Part shown: positions 16,769-25,926 of the stretch, in pieces
Layout: each line of letters starts with the position of its first letter
How positions within the stretch are numbered: the stretch's first letter is position 1
Source of the DNA: an uncultured Rhodospirillaceae bacterium
Lineage (GTDB): Bacteria > Pseudomonadota > Alphaproteobacteria > Rhodospirillales > Magnetospirillaceae
Assembly (NCBI GenBank): GCA_903941095.1
Contig: CAJANN010000177.1
Span: 1 to 61,258 of the forward strand
Direction: 5' to 3'
DNA: 61,258 nt
Notes under the pieces: model-generated
What the model was told of the DNA's origin: nothing
Database searches by the model: none
Seen by the model: the letters and a program-made list of their open reading frames with translations, nothing else
Position numbers and translations under genes: made by a program

Positions 16769-17344
16769 TTATCCGGCGAATTCCGGCAGGGCCAGGGCCT
16801 GGCCTTCGCGCAGGGCCAGGGCCAGCACCGCCTGACGGGCTTCGCTGACCAGATTGCGGCCGCGGCCGGTCAATGCTTCGTCCTGGCCCAGGGTTTCCAG
16901 AATCAGGTCGATCCCGTCCAGGGTTCTGGCCAACTGCCGGCTTTGCCCCAACGAACAGTGCCCCGTGCAGGCGGCGGCGGCCTGAGCCTGATCCCGAACC
17001 GATTGCAACCTGTCGAAGATCAGGGGGACGGCCCCGCCCTGCAGGCAGGTGCAGGCATCCTGCAATCCATCGCGAACCGCCCCCGCAACCGCGGAACTGA
17101 CGTCGCGGGACAGGTGCTCGCCCTCCAGCAAGGCCAGATTGGCCAGACGTTCGAGATTGTCCAGGACCTGCCCGGCGGTCTCGCCGACGCAGTCATCGTG
17201 GCACGACACGACGCCCAGCGCCCGGATCAGCGAGCGGACTTCGTTCGATACGACTTTGATTCCGTTGAGGATGACCAGCGCCTGGCGCTCAGTCTGGCTG
17301 CAAAAATGATGACCGGACATGACGTCCTGCATTTCAGACAACAT
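16769..17344 (-). CDS. Cys-rich, mostly helical protein of unknown function
   Basis: 191 aa from ATG 17344; the frame stays open upstream, but that part is low in hydrophobic pattern and overlaps a palindromic regulatory site. Predicted all-helical, with seven Cys at 15, 48, 52, 98, 100, 126 and 130, arranged as CxxxC, CxC and CxxxC with nearby His (GHHFC, CHDDC, CTGHC), suggesting metal or redox chemistry. No signal peptide. A perfect NnrR/Dnr-type box lies 150 bp upstream. The family is not recognised. Confidence 0.65.
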   Translation of the reverse strand: MLSEMQDVMSGHHFCSQTERQALVILNGIKVVSNEVRSLIRALGVVSCHDDCVGETAGQVLDNLERLANLALLEGEHLSRDVSSAVAGAVRDGLQDACTCLQGGAVPLIFDRLQSVRDQAQAAAACTGHCSLGQSRQLARTLDGIDLILETLGQDEALTGRGRNLVSEARQAVLALALREGQALALPEFAG

Positions 17345-17490
17345 CTTTTGCCGTCGTCGCGGCGAACCTTTGGCTGTCGGGACGCATCCTAGCCGGACAA
17401 GGTAAACGCCGTTTTCGCCCCAGATGAACGGGCCGTAAACCGGAGCAACTTTTACGGGGCCACCCTCACGGAGCCGCCCGGAGCCCTTGT

Positions 17491-17504
17491 TGCGGCACCG
17501 CAAC
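17491..17504. promoter_or_regulatory. NnrR/Dnr-type (CRP/FNR family) binding box
   Basis: TTGCG-GCAC-CGCAA, a perfect match to the TTGCG-N4-CGCAA consensus described for alphaproteobacterial NnrR, the nitric-oxide-responsive CRP/FNR regulator. It is embedded in an 18-bp perfect palindrome (17489-17506). It sits between the Cys-rich gene (minus, start 17344) and the 76-aa gene (plus, start 17630) and could act on either. Confidence 0.5.
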
Positions 17505-17563
17505 ATAAGAAAAGTCCTCGTGGCTATGCCAAAAGAATAAGACGGCCGATACTTCAGCAAAAC

Positions 17564-17594
17564 TGGACATCTCCGGATCAGTTTGCTTTATACT
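17564..17594 (+). promoter_or_regulatory. Possible promoter of the 76-aa gene
   Basis: TGGACA (17564-17569), 19-bp spacer, TATACT (17589-17594). The -10 is a good match; the spacer is long. Transcription would begin near 17601, about 30 bp before the ATG. Confidence 0.4.
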
Positions 17595-17629
17595 CACGGC
17601 AGAACCATCCATGCAGGAAAGGGCTTCGC

Positions 17630-17860
17630 ATGCTGAAGATCGCCCGTTCGCCTGTCGCCCACCGCCCGTCCAGGGGCGCGGTTCCTACTGTTTTCGGCAG
17701 CGGCCGCCGACAGCGCCCGTCTCATTATCTTGGCAATGTCGAGCCCGACCTGGACGAGATCCTGGGTGACGACGTCATCCGCCGGATGATGGACAGCGAC
17801 GGCGTACAGCCGGACCTGCTGCTGGCCTTGGCCGCCCGGGTGCGCGAGGCTGCCGCCTGA
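17630..17860 (+). CDS. Small hypothetical protein, 76 aa
   Basis: Basic, disordered N-terminal half (Arg/Pro/Ser) and a helical, acidic C-terminal half (DEILGDDVIRRMMDSDGV). AGGAAAGG about 8 bases before the ATG and a plausible promoter support expression. I know of similar short proteins in Magnetospirillum-like genomes but no function. It converges on the frameshifted LysR gene. Confidence 0.6.
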   Translation: MLKIARSPVAHRPSRGAVPTVFGSGRRQRPSHYLGNVEPDLDEILGDDVIRRMMDSDGVQPDLLLALAARVREAAA

Positions 17861-17873
17861 CCGGCGGCGGCGG

Positions 17874-18730
17874 TCAGTCCTCGCTTTCCAGCGAGGCGAC
17901 GTGCCGCAACCCGTCCAGCGCCGTCCTGAACCAGTCGCCGCGCCCGTCTTCCTGGCTGTAGACCAGCCAGGCGGGACGGCGGAAGTCGGGTGCGGCCTCG
18001 ACGGCGAACAGACGCCCGGCCGCCAGATAGGACCGCACCGTCCGCATCGGAAAATAGCTGGTGCCGCCGTGCGCCAGGACGTGCTGCAACCCCAGCGCCC
18101 CCAACCCCACCGACACCGCCGGCGTCTTCAGGTCGGGAAGGCCTGTCCGTGGCCCTGCCGGAATTCCGGCCCCCAATCGACGAAGACATAATCCTCGTCC
18201 CAATCCTCGACCTGGCGGGGCTTGGTCGACACCATCACCAGCCGTTCGTCCAACAGCTTCTCGATATGCAGACCGGGGCGGCTTTGCGGGGAATACATCA
18301 CCCCGATATCCAGCATGCCTTCCGACAATTGCCGCATCAGCCCGTCCGACAGCCCGACCTCGGCCCGCAACGCCACATCGGGCAGCGCGGTACGCATCCA
18401 CGGAATCCACTGCACCAGCAGCCGGTCCCACAGCGAGAACTGGCCGCCCACGTTGAGGACGGTGCGAAAGCCGGGCGGCAGGGCGATTTCCTGGCGGGCC
18501 TGTTCCCACACCCGGACCAGACTGGCGGCGTAGCGGCGGAACTGCATGCCGGCGGCGGTCAGCCCGGTGCCGGTCTTCGAGCGCACGAACAACGGCCGCC
18601 CCAGTTCGTCTTCGAGCGCCTTGATGCGCATCGAGACGGTGGACTGGGTGATGTTCAGACGCTCGGCCGCCTTGTTGAAATTGCCGGTTTCGACGATTTC
18701 CAGGAAGGTACGTGCCAGATCGATATTCAT
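17874..18730 (-). pseudogene. LysR-family regulator interrupted by a frameshift
   Basis: Residues 1-60 form an intact winged helix-turn-helix (NFNKAAERLNITQSTVSMRIKALEDELG, split across the motif) and an effector domain follows. The frame hits TGA at 18128 right after GQAFP, while the homologous continuation (PDLKTPAVSVGLGALGLQHVL ... ending SLESED) runs in the next frame to 17874. One missing C in a run (GGG at 18135-18137 on the plus strand) explains it. Joined, it would be about 285 aa, normal for LysR. It may be a real pseudogene or a sequencing error in a homopolymer. Confidence 0.8.
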
Positions 18731-18940
18731 GAAGGAGTCCGGTAAATGCGCGGCACGCCATGCCGCACCTGCGAAGACGCCGGACTTCTACTCCAGCCAC
18801 GACCAAACATCAACAGCCCGAAAGGGGGCAATCGAAATTTTTGATCGAAGCGCACCGCAAACGGGTGCCCGGCCGCAAAAACCGGACATCCCTGGCGGGA
18901 AACGGGCGGCGTCGACGCCGCCCGGGCCTTGCGGCCGCAG

Positions 18941-19294
18941 TCAGACGCCGGCCCGGGCCTTCACGTCGCCGCGCTGACGGGCGACATATTCCTTCAACTG
19001 GCGCTCGACGGCGGCGAAGGCCCCCTTGAGGGCGCCGTAGACGTCTTCATGCTCGTCGGAATCGCGCTTCACCACCAGTTCCGAACCGGGAACCGTCAGG
19101 TCGATGCGGACATGGAAGGCGTCGCCCTTGTGATGCAGGTTCGACGTGTTCTTGTGGTTCGACTCGATCGCCACCCGACAGCTGGTGATGCGGTCGAACA
19201 ATTGCTCCAGTTTGCCCACCTTCTCGCGGACGCGGGTTTCCAGCGCGTCGGAGTGGTCGATGCCGTGGAAGGTAATCTGGAGGGAATTCTGCAT
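18941..19294 (-). CDS. raiA: Ribosome hibernation factor RaiA/HPF, short form
   Basis: 117 aa, one S30AE/HPF domain (LQITFHGIDHSDALETRVREKV at 5-26, FHVRIDLTVPG, DVYGALKGAFAAVERQLKEY). It binds the 30S decoding region and inactivates ribosomes under stress. The ~60-residue dimerising domain of long HPF is absent. ATG 19294 was chosen because AGGAG lies 6 bases before it; the earlier ATG overlaps that ribosome site. It is divergent from htpG over 242 bp; a small GC hairpin (19348-19362) lies in its leader. Confidence 0.92.
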   Translation of the reverse strand: MQNSLQITFHGIDHSDALETRVREKVGKLEQLFDRITSCRVAIESNHKNTSNLHHKGDAFHVRIDLTVPGSELVVKRDSDEHEDVYGALKGAFAAVERQLKEYVARQRGDVKARAGV

Positions 19295-19440
19295 GTACGT
19301 CTCCTGCATCTTTATGCCTGCGCCGATTCTCCACCGGCTTCAGGCGCCCCCGTGCGACGGGGCCGCTATACATAACGATTCGTCCGCGCCAGAGCAACCG
19401 GAACAGCGGCACCCGTTCATTTTTCCCAATATTGCCCAGG

Positions 19441-19469
19441 CTTGCAACCTTTCCCGACCTCCCTCATAT
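19441..19469 (+). promoter_or_regulatory. Putative RpoH (heat-shock) promoter of htpG
   Basis: CTTGCA at 19441-19446, 16-bp spacer, CTCATAT at 19463-19469, resembling the alphaproteobacterial sigma-32 pattern CTTG-N17-CYTAT. Transcription would begin near 19476, 60 bp before the htpG ATG. Expected on biological grounds since htpG is a heat-shock gene. Confidence 0.4.
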
Positions 19470-19536
19470 CAATGGGCCGCTGCGGAGCGGCGCGCAAATC
19501 ATCGGATCGACCCATCAGGACCGGGAAACACAGAAC

Positions 19537-21402
19537 ATGGCTGAAGAAAAGCGGGAATTTCAGGCGGAAGTCGCCAAGCTTCTGGAGATCGTCGTTCACT
19601 CGCTCTATTCCAACAAGGAAATCTTCCTGCGTGAACTGGTCTCCAACGCGTCGGACGCCTGCGACAAGCTGCGCTATGCCGCACAGACCGAGGCCCACCT
19701 GACCGATGGCGACGGCGAATACCGCATCCGCCTGATCCCCGATGCCGCCGCCGGCACGCTGACCATCGCCGACAACGGCATCGGCATGAACCGCGACGAT
19801 CTGGTGGCCAATCTCGGCACCATCGCCAAGTCGGGCACCGCCGAATTCATGAGCCGGCTGTCCGGCGACGCCGGCAAGGACATGACGCTGATCGGCCAGT
19901 TCGGCGTCGGCTTCTATTCCGCCTTCATGGTCGCCGACACGGTCCGGGTCGTCACCCGCAAGGCCGGCGAGGAGCACGGCTGGAGCTGGGAATCCGACGG
20001 CAAGGGCAGCTTCACCATCGCCGAGGCCGCCGAGGCCCCGCGCGGGGCCACCATCACCCTGACCCTGCGCGACGACGCCAGGGAGTTCCTGGAAACCCCC
20101 CGGCTGAAATCCATCGTCAAACGCTATTCCGACCACATCGCCATTCCGGTGATCGTCACCGAGGACGGCAAGGACGAGACCGTCAACTCGGCCTCGGCCC
20201 TGTGGACCCGGTCGAAGTCGGACATCAGAGCCGAACAGTACAAGGAATTCTATCACCACGCCGCCCACGCCTTCGACGAACCGTGGCTGACCATCCATTA
20301 CAAGGCCGAAGGCGCCATCGAATATACCGGCCTTCTGTTCGTCCCCGGCTCGAAGCCGTTCGACATCTTCCATCCCGACCGCAAGCAGCATCTGAAGCTG
20401 TACGTGAAGCGGGTGTTCATCACCGATCAGGCGGAAGAGCTGCTGCCGCCCTATCTGCGCTTCCTGCGCGGCGTGGTCGACAGCCAGGACCTGCCGCTGA
20501 ACGTCAGCCGCGAAATGCTGCAGCACAACCCGGTGCTGGCCAAGATCAAGAGCGGACTGGTCAAGCGGGTCCTGTCCGAACTGAAGAAGAAGGCCGCCGA
20601 CGACGAAGCCAGCTATGCCGTCTTCTGGGAAAATTTCGGCGCGGTCCTGAAGGAAGGCATCTACGAGGATTTCGAGCGCAAGGCCGACATCCTGCCGCTG
20701 TGCCGCTTCCGCTCGACCGCCACCGAGGGCTGGACCACCCTGGACGAGGCCGCCGGCCGCATGAAGGACGGCCAGGATTGCCTGTATTTCGCCACCGGCG
20801 ACGATCTGGCCGCCCTGAAGCGCAGCCCGCAGCTGGAAGGCTTCCTGGCCAAGGGCATCGAGGTTCTGCTGCTGACCGACCCCATCGACGAATTCTGGGT
20901 GCCGGCGGTGGGCGAATGGGCCGGCAAGCCCCTGAAGGCGGTGACGGAAGGCGGCATCGACCTGAGCACCATCAAGGGCGATGACGCCGCCGCCGGGTCC
21001 CGGCCCGAGCCGGCCGCCGCCGAGGCCGTCGAAACCCTGATCGGCGCCCTGAAGCTGACCTTGGGCGACGCCGTCAAGGATGTCAGAAGCTCGGACCGGC
21101 TGACCAGTTCGGCGGTCTGTCTGGTGGCCGAATCCGGCCAGATGAGCATCCATCTGGAAAAGCTGCTGAAGGCCCATCGCCAGCTGGACGGCGGGCAGTC
21201 CCGCGTGCTGGAGATCAACCCGCGCCACGACCTGATCAAGGGGCTGGCGCGGACGGTCAAGGCCAAGGGACGCGAGGCCATCGCCGACATGGCCTGGCTG
21301 CTGCTGGATCAGGCCCGCATCGTCGAGGGCGAGCCGCCGGCCGATCCGGTGGAATTCGCCCGGCGCATGGCGGCGGTGATGGCCGGCGGACTGACGGCAT
21401 AG
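19537..21402 (+). CDS. htpG: Molecular chaperone HtpG (Hsp90)
   Basis: 621 aa, the normal HtpG length. N-terminal GHKL ATPase with LFLRELVSNASDACDK-type motif (VSNASDACDKLRY), DNGIGMNRDDL and GQFGVGFYSAFMV; middle domain with FVPGSKPFDIF, LPLNVSREMLQ; C-terminal dimerisation domain. The start at 19537 gives the canonical MAEEKREFQAEV N-terminus. It is a cytosolic ATP-dependent chaperone, here divergent from raiA, both being stress genes. A strong hairpin follows the stop. Confidence 0.98.
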   Translation: MAEEKREFQAEVAKLLEIVVHSLYSNKEIFLRELVSNASDACDKLRYAAQTEAHLTDGDGEYRIRLIPDAAAGTLTIADNGIGMNRDDLVANLGTIAKSGTAEFMSRLSGDAGKDMTLIGQFGVGFYSAFMVADTVRVVTRKAGEEHGWSWESDGKGSFTIAEAAEAPRGATITLTLRDDAREFLETPRLKSIVKRYSDHIAIPVIVTEDGKDETVNSASALWTRSKSDIRAEQYKEFYHHAAHAFDEPWLTIHYKAEGAIEYTGLLFVPGSKPFDIFHPDRKQHLKLYVKRVFITDQAEELLPPYLRFLRGVVDSQDLPLNVSREMLQHNPVLAKIKSGLVKRVLSELKKKAADDEASYAVFWENFGAVLKEGIYEDFERKADILPLCRFRSTATEGWTTLDEAAGRMKDGQDCLYFATGDDLAALKRSPQLEGFLAKGIEVLLLTDPIDEFWVPAVGEWAGKPLKAVTEGGIDLSTIKGDDAAAGSRPEPAAAEAVETLIGALKLTLGDAVKDVRSSDRLTSSAVCLVAESGQMSIHLEKLLKAHRQLDGGQSRVLEINPRHDLIKGLARTVKAKGREAIADMAWLLLDQARIVEGEPPADPVEFARRMAAVMAGGLTA

Positions 21403-21409
21403 ACGGCGG

Positions 21410-21441
21410 CGGCGGGGGCCGGAACACGCCGGCCCCCGCCG
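21410..21441. terminator. Bidirectional hairpin between htpG and DsrE-like gene
   Basis: Perfect 13-bp stem CGGCGGGGGCCGG/CCGGCCCCCGCCG with a 6-nt loop, between the convergent stops of htpG (21402) and the DsrE-like gene (21442). No T run follows on either strand, so it may act as an RNA-stabilising or inefficient terminator hairpin. Confidence 0.55.
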
Positions 21442-21876
21442 TCAGACGAACACCATCGCCCCGTCGCGGCTGGCATCGGCCAGAAAGGTGACGACGCCGC
21501 CCTTGGCCACCGGAACGTCGGGGCGCAGGCCGTCCGGATCCATGCCCAGCGCCTTCAGGCCCATCTCGCACACCATGAAGGTGACGCCCAGGGCGACGCA
21601 GGCCTCCAGCAATTCCTCGAAGGTGGCGACGCGGCGGGCCTTGAACTGCGCGTCCATCTCTTCCGCCGTCCGGCCGCCGTCCGACACCGCCAGCCGGGTC
21701 CAGCCGCGGTCGCGTTCCAGGGCGCGGCCGGCCCACATGGTGAAGAACAGCGTCACCGGCGTATTGGACGCCACCGCCGCCGCCGCCATCACCAGCGCGT
21801 AATGCACCCGGTCGAAGGCGCCGGAAAACACCACGATGGACAGCTTGTCGGGCGAGGTCTTGTCAGCCGCAGGCAT
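21442..21876 (-). CDS. DsrE/DsrF-like family protein (peroxiredoxin-like DrsH/DUF type)
   Basis: 144 aa. Begins KLSIVVFSGAFDRVHYALVMAAAAVASNTPVTLFFTMWAG, the DsrE/F fold opening, and ends in GGVVTFLADASRDGAMVFV. Two Cys (ACVALGVTFMVCEMG) sit in the segment where DsrE-family proteins hold sulfur-carrying Cys. The start at 21876 lies inside the moeB-like gene (14 bp overlap), so it is coupled to it. A sulfur-relay role is likely from family and operon. Confidence 0.85.
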   Translation of the reverse strand: MPAADKTSPDKLSIVVFSGAFDRVHYALVMAAAAVASNTPVTLFFTMWAGRALERDRGWTRLAVSDGGRTAEEMDAQFKARRVATFEELLEACVALGVTFMVCEMGLKALGMDPDGLRPDVPVAKGGVVTFLADASRDGAMVFV

Positions 21877-22663
21877 GGCCGGTGTCGCCGTGGCCGGACA
21901 GGTCGGTGATGGAAGGGTGGTCGCCGCACAGCGGGCAGCCGGGATCGCGCCGGACCCGCACGGTCCGGAACGACACCGCCAGGGCATCGTAGATCAGCAG
22001 CCGGCCGGACATGCCGTCGCCGATGCCCAGCACTTCCTTCAGGACTTCGGTGGCCTGCAGCGAGCCCATCGTTCCGGCGATGGCCCCCAGAACACCGGCC
22101 GACGAGCAGGTGGGCACCGCCCCTTCCGGCGGCGCCTCGCGATAGATGCAGCGATAGCACGGGCCGCCCGGCTTGTAGGTCGACAATTGCCCGTCGAAAC
22201 GCAGGATGGCCGCCGAAACCAGGGTGGCGCCCTCCAGCAGGCAGGCATCGTTGACCAGAAAGCGGGTGGCGAAATTGTCGGACCCGTCGGCCACCACCGG
22301 AAAATCGCGGATGACGGCGCGGATATTGTCCTTGTTCAGGCGGGTCCGGATCGGCACCACCCGGATGTCGGGATTGATGGTGGCCAGGGTCTCCGCGGCG
22401 CTTTGCACCTTGGCCATGCCCACCGAGCCGGTGGTGTGCAGGATCTGCCGCTGCAGGTTGGACAGGTCGACCACGTCGTCGTCGACGATGCCGATGGTAC
22501 CCACCCCCGCCGCCGCCAGATACAGCGCCACCGGCGAGCCCAGGCCGCCGGCGCCGATGACCAGGACGCGGGACTCCAGCAGCCGGGCCTGCCCGGTGCC
22601 GCCGACCTCGGGCAGGATGATGTGGCGGGCATAGCGCCGGATCTGGTCCTCGGTGAAATCCAT
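21863..22663 (-). CDS. moeB: MoeB/ThiF-type E1-like adenylyltransferase
   Basis: 266 aa. ATP-binding GAGGLGSPVALYLAAAGVG (residues ~36-54), DDDVVDLSNLQRQ with adenylation Arg, DGSDNFATRFLVND, and zinc Cys pairs (CYRCIY at ~168-171; CPLCGD near the C-terminus). It adenylates the C-terminal Gly-Gly of a ubiquitin-like sulfur carrier (MoaD, ThiS or CysO type). No rhodanese domain is attached. Placement between cysK and a DsrE-like gene suggests a sulfur-transfer role; the usual HesA/MoeB/ThiF ambiguity remains. Confidence 0.9.
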   Translation of the reverse strand: MDFTEDQIRRYARHIILPEVGGTGQARLLESRVLVIGAGGLGSPVALYLAAAGVGTIGIVDDDVVDLSNLQRQILHTTGSVGMAKVQSAAETLATINPDIRVVPIRTRLNKDNIRAVIRDFPVVADGSDNFATRFLVNDACLLEGATLVSAAILRFDGQLSTYKPGGPCYRCIYREAPPEGAVPTCSSAGVLGAIAGTMGSLQATEVLKEVLGIGDGMSGRLLIYDALAVSFRTVRVRRDPGCPLCGDHPSITDLSGHGDTGHACG

Positions 22664-22693
22664 GCGGCGGTCCCCGGCGCGGATGTTCCTTGT

Positions 22694-23638
<945 letters not shown>

Positions 23639-23653
23639 CCTATTGTCCTCACT

Positions 23654-23664
23654 TTAACTGTTAA
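23654..23664. promoter_or_regulatory. TTAACTGTTAA palindrome before cysK
   Basis: Perfect 11-bp palindrome (TTAAC-T-GTTAA) in the unusually AT-rich 74-bp gap between the Rrf2 regulator stop and the cysK start. It is a candidate operator for the neighbouring Rrf2 protein and lies 16 bp before the cysK ATG. Confidence 0.35.
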
Positions 23665-23712
23665 TCTTCTCTTATTCACAGCTTCGCACGCCTGGGCCTG
23701 CGGCGACAAGCC

Positions 23713-24168
23713 TCAGATGATGAAATCCAGCTTCTGATGAGCCTCGGACGGGATGCCGGCCTTGTAGGAGCGCATGCACAGATCGTCGACGGTGATGGCA
23801 TCCAGGCGGGTCATGATCTCTTCCGACAGGTCGGTCCACATCGGCCGGATGACGCTTTTGCCCAGTTCGCTGGCCGGCATGTCCTGGTACGGGTCCTCGG
23901 CGGTTTCCATCGCCCGCACCACCCGGACGATCTCGCCCACCGAGATGCGGCGGCGTTCGCGGGCCAGACGGTAGCCGCCGCGGGGACCGCGCACCCCCGT
24001 CAGAATCCCCGAGCGCACCAGCTGCTGCAGGGTCTGTTCCAGATAGCGCCGGGGAATGCCCTGGCGCCGGGTGATCTCGCGGCTTTGCACCGGCTCGCCG
24101 CCGGCATGGTAGGCGATGTCCAGCACCGCTTCGATGGCGAACAGCATCTTCTTCGACGGTCGCAGCAT
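23713..24168 (-). CDS. Rrf2-family transcriptional regulator without Fe-S cysteines
   Basis: 151 aa. Winged HTH (residues ~9-60; SREITRRQGIPRRYLEQTLQQLVRSGIL split over recognition helix) and GVRGPRGGYRLAR wing. The three Cys of IscR/NsrR/RirA are missing; the single Cys is near residue 131 (DDLCMRS). It therefore resembles CymR-type Rrf2 proteins that sense cysteine status, often with CysK. It sits 3 bp after dut and 74 bp before cysK. Regulation of cysK is inference. Confidence 0.88.
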   Translation of the reverse strand: MLRPSKKMLFAIEAVLDIAYHAGGEPVQSREITRRQGIPRRYLEQTLQQLVRSGILTGVRGPRGGYRLARERRRISVGEIVRVVRAMETAEDPYQDMPASELGKSVIRPMWTDLSEEIMTRLDAITVDDLCMRSYKAGIPSEAHQKLDFII

Positions 24169-24171
24169 GGC

Positions 24172-24633
24172 CTAGCCCTCGTTGCGTCGGCCGGTGCCGG
24201 TCGAGCCGAAGCCGCCGTCCCCCCGATCGGTTTCGCTCAAGTCGGTCGCCTCGATCCAGTGGGCCTGTTCGACCCGGGCCACCACCAGTTGGGCGATGCG
24301 CATGCCGCGGCTGACGGTGAAGGCGTTTTCGCCCAGATTGACCAGAATAACCCCGACCTCGCCGCGATAATCGGCGTCGATGGTGCCCGGCGCATTCAGC
24401 ACGGTGACGCCGTGGCGGGCGGCCAGACCCGACCGCGGCCGCACCTGCCCCTCGAACCCGGTGGGCAGGGCCAGGGCGAAGCCGGTCGGAATGACGGCGC
24501 GGTGGCCGGGGGCCAGGGTGATGTCGGCGGGAATGCAGGCCATCAGATCCATGCCGGCGGCATGGCCGGTCTCGTAGCGCGGCAACGGCAGGTCGCCGGC
24601 ATGGGGCAGGCGAAGAATGGGTATGGCGATCAT
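24172..24633 (-). CDS. dut: dUTP pyrophosphatase (dUTPase)
   Basis: 153 aa trimeric dUTPase with all five motifs: [15 protein letters not shown] (motif 2), [11 protein letters not shown] (motif 3, catalytic Asp), RIAQLVV (motif 4), and [10 protein letters not shown] (motif 5, phosphate loop). It hydrolyses dUTP to dUMP. It overlaps coaBC by 4 bp, the classical dfp-dut pair. Confidence 0.97.
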   Translation of the reverse strand: MIAIPILRLPHAGDLPLPRYETGHAAGMDLMACIPADITLAPGHRAVIPTGFALALPTGFEGQVRPRSGLAARHGVTVLNAPGTIDADYRGEVGVILVNLGENAFTVSRGMRIAQLVVARVEQAHWIEATDLSETDRGDGGFGSTGTGRRNEG

Positions 24634-25841
24634 CCGTGTCCCCCGGGCTTCAGAAAATCGGCGATGCGCCAGGCCAGCCGCTCGGCCACGTCGGATTTGG
24701 CGATGCGCGGCCAATCCTCGGTCCCGGCGGCGGAGATCAGGTGGACGCTGTTGAAATCGCCGCCGAAGGTCCCGGACGCCGGAGACACGTCGTTGGCGAC
24801 GATCCAGTCGCAGCCCTTGCGCTCGCGCTTGGCCCGGGCGTGCTCGACCACCTTCTCGGTTTCGGCGGCGAACCCCACCACCAGGCGCGGCCGGGCCGAC
24901 CCCTGTTCCGACAGGGTGGCCAGGATGTCGGGATTGGGGGCCAGCTCGATGGCCGGCGGCGGCGCCCCCGGTTCCTTCTTGCGCTTTTCGCGGCTGGCGT
25001 TGGACACCGTCCAGTCGGCCACCGCGGCGGCGCAGACGGCGACGTCCACCGGCAGGTTGGCCAGGGCCGCCCCCAGCATCTCGCGGGCGGTCTCCACCGC
25101 GATGGTGCGGATTCCCGCCGGGTCGGGCAGCCGCACCGGCCCGCTGATCAGGGTGACCTCGGCCCCCAGCCGGGCCAGGGCCACGGCGATGGCATGCCCC
25201 TGCTTGCCCGACGAGCGGTTGCCGATGAAGCGGACCGGGTCGATGGGCTCGAAGGTCGGGCCGCTGGTGACCAGGGCCTTGACCCCCTGCAGCGGGCCGG
25301 CGGCCAGCAGGCCTTCCACCGCCGCCACGATCTCGCCGGGCTCGGCCATGCGGCCGATGCCGGACTCGCCCTCGGCCAGCGGGCCGGCATTGGGACCGAC
25401 GGTGCGCACGCCGCGGCCGGCCAGCGTGGCCAGGTTGGCCTGGGTGGCCGGATGGCCCCACATGCGGAAATTCATGGCCGGCGCCGCCAGGATCGGCCTG
25501 TCGGTGACCAGCAGCGCCGTCGAGGCCAGATCGTCGGCCAGACCCGCCGCCATCTTGGCCAGCAGGTTGGCGGTGGCCGGAGCCACCACCACCAGATCGC
25601 AGTCCCGCGCCAGGGTGATGTGGCCGATTTCGTGTTCGTCGGTCAGCGAGAAGGTGTCCTGGAACACCTTTTCCCCGGACAGGGTCTGCAACGCCAGCGG
25701 CGTGACGAACTGGGTGGCGTTGGCGGTGACGACACACCGCACGGCGGCGCTGCGCTCGCGCAGGCGGCGGATCAGCTCCAGCGATTTATACGCGGCGATG
25801 CCGCCGGAAATGACCAGAAGGATGCGACGGCCGTCGAGCAC
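24630..25841 (-). CDS. coaBC: Bifunctional phosphopantothenoylcysteine decarboxylase/synthetase CoaBC
   Basis: 403 aa. N-terminal flavoprotein decarboxylase CoaC ([23 protein letters not shown] with the active-site Asn) and C-terminal synthetase CoaB ([33 protein letters not shown]). It converts 4'-phosphopantothenate to phosphopantetheine for coenzyme A. GTG start at 25841 gives the canonical [11 protein letters not shown] opening. Confidence 0.97.
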   Translation of the reverse strand: MLDGRRILLVISGGIAAYKSLELIRRLRERSAAVRCVVTANATQFVTPLALQTLSGEKVFQDTFSLTDEHEIGHITLARDCDLVVVAPATANLLAKMAAGLADDLASTALLVTDRPILAAPAMNFRMWGHPATQANLATLAGRGVRTVGPNAGPLAEGESGIGRMAEPGEIVAAVEGLLAAGPLQGVKALVTSGPTFEPIDPVRFIGNRSSGKQGHAIAVALARLGAEVTLISGPVRLPDPAGIRTIAVETAREMLGAALANLPVDVAVCAAAVADWTVSNASREKRKKEPGAPPPAIELAPNPDILATLSEQGSARPRLVVGFAAETEKVVEHARAKRERKGCDWIVANDVSPASGTFGGDFNSVHLISAAGTEDWPRIAKSDVAERLAWRIADFLKPGGHG

Positions 25842-25926
25842 GAGAGATCCCCGAAAAAATTACCGACCTGAAAGTGTGGATAGCCTAGACCCCACGGCGG
25901 ATTGCCGCAAGTCTCCAGTGATATCC

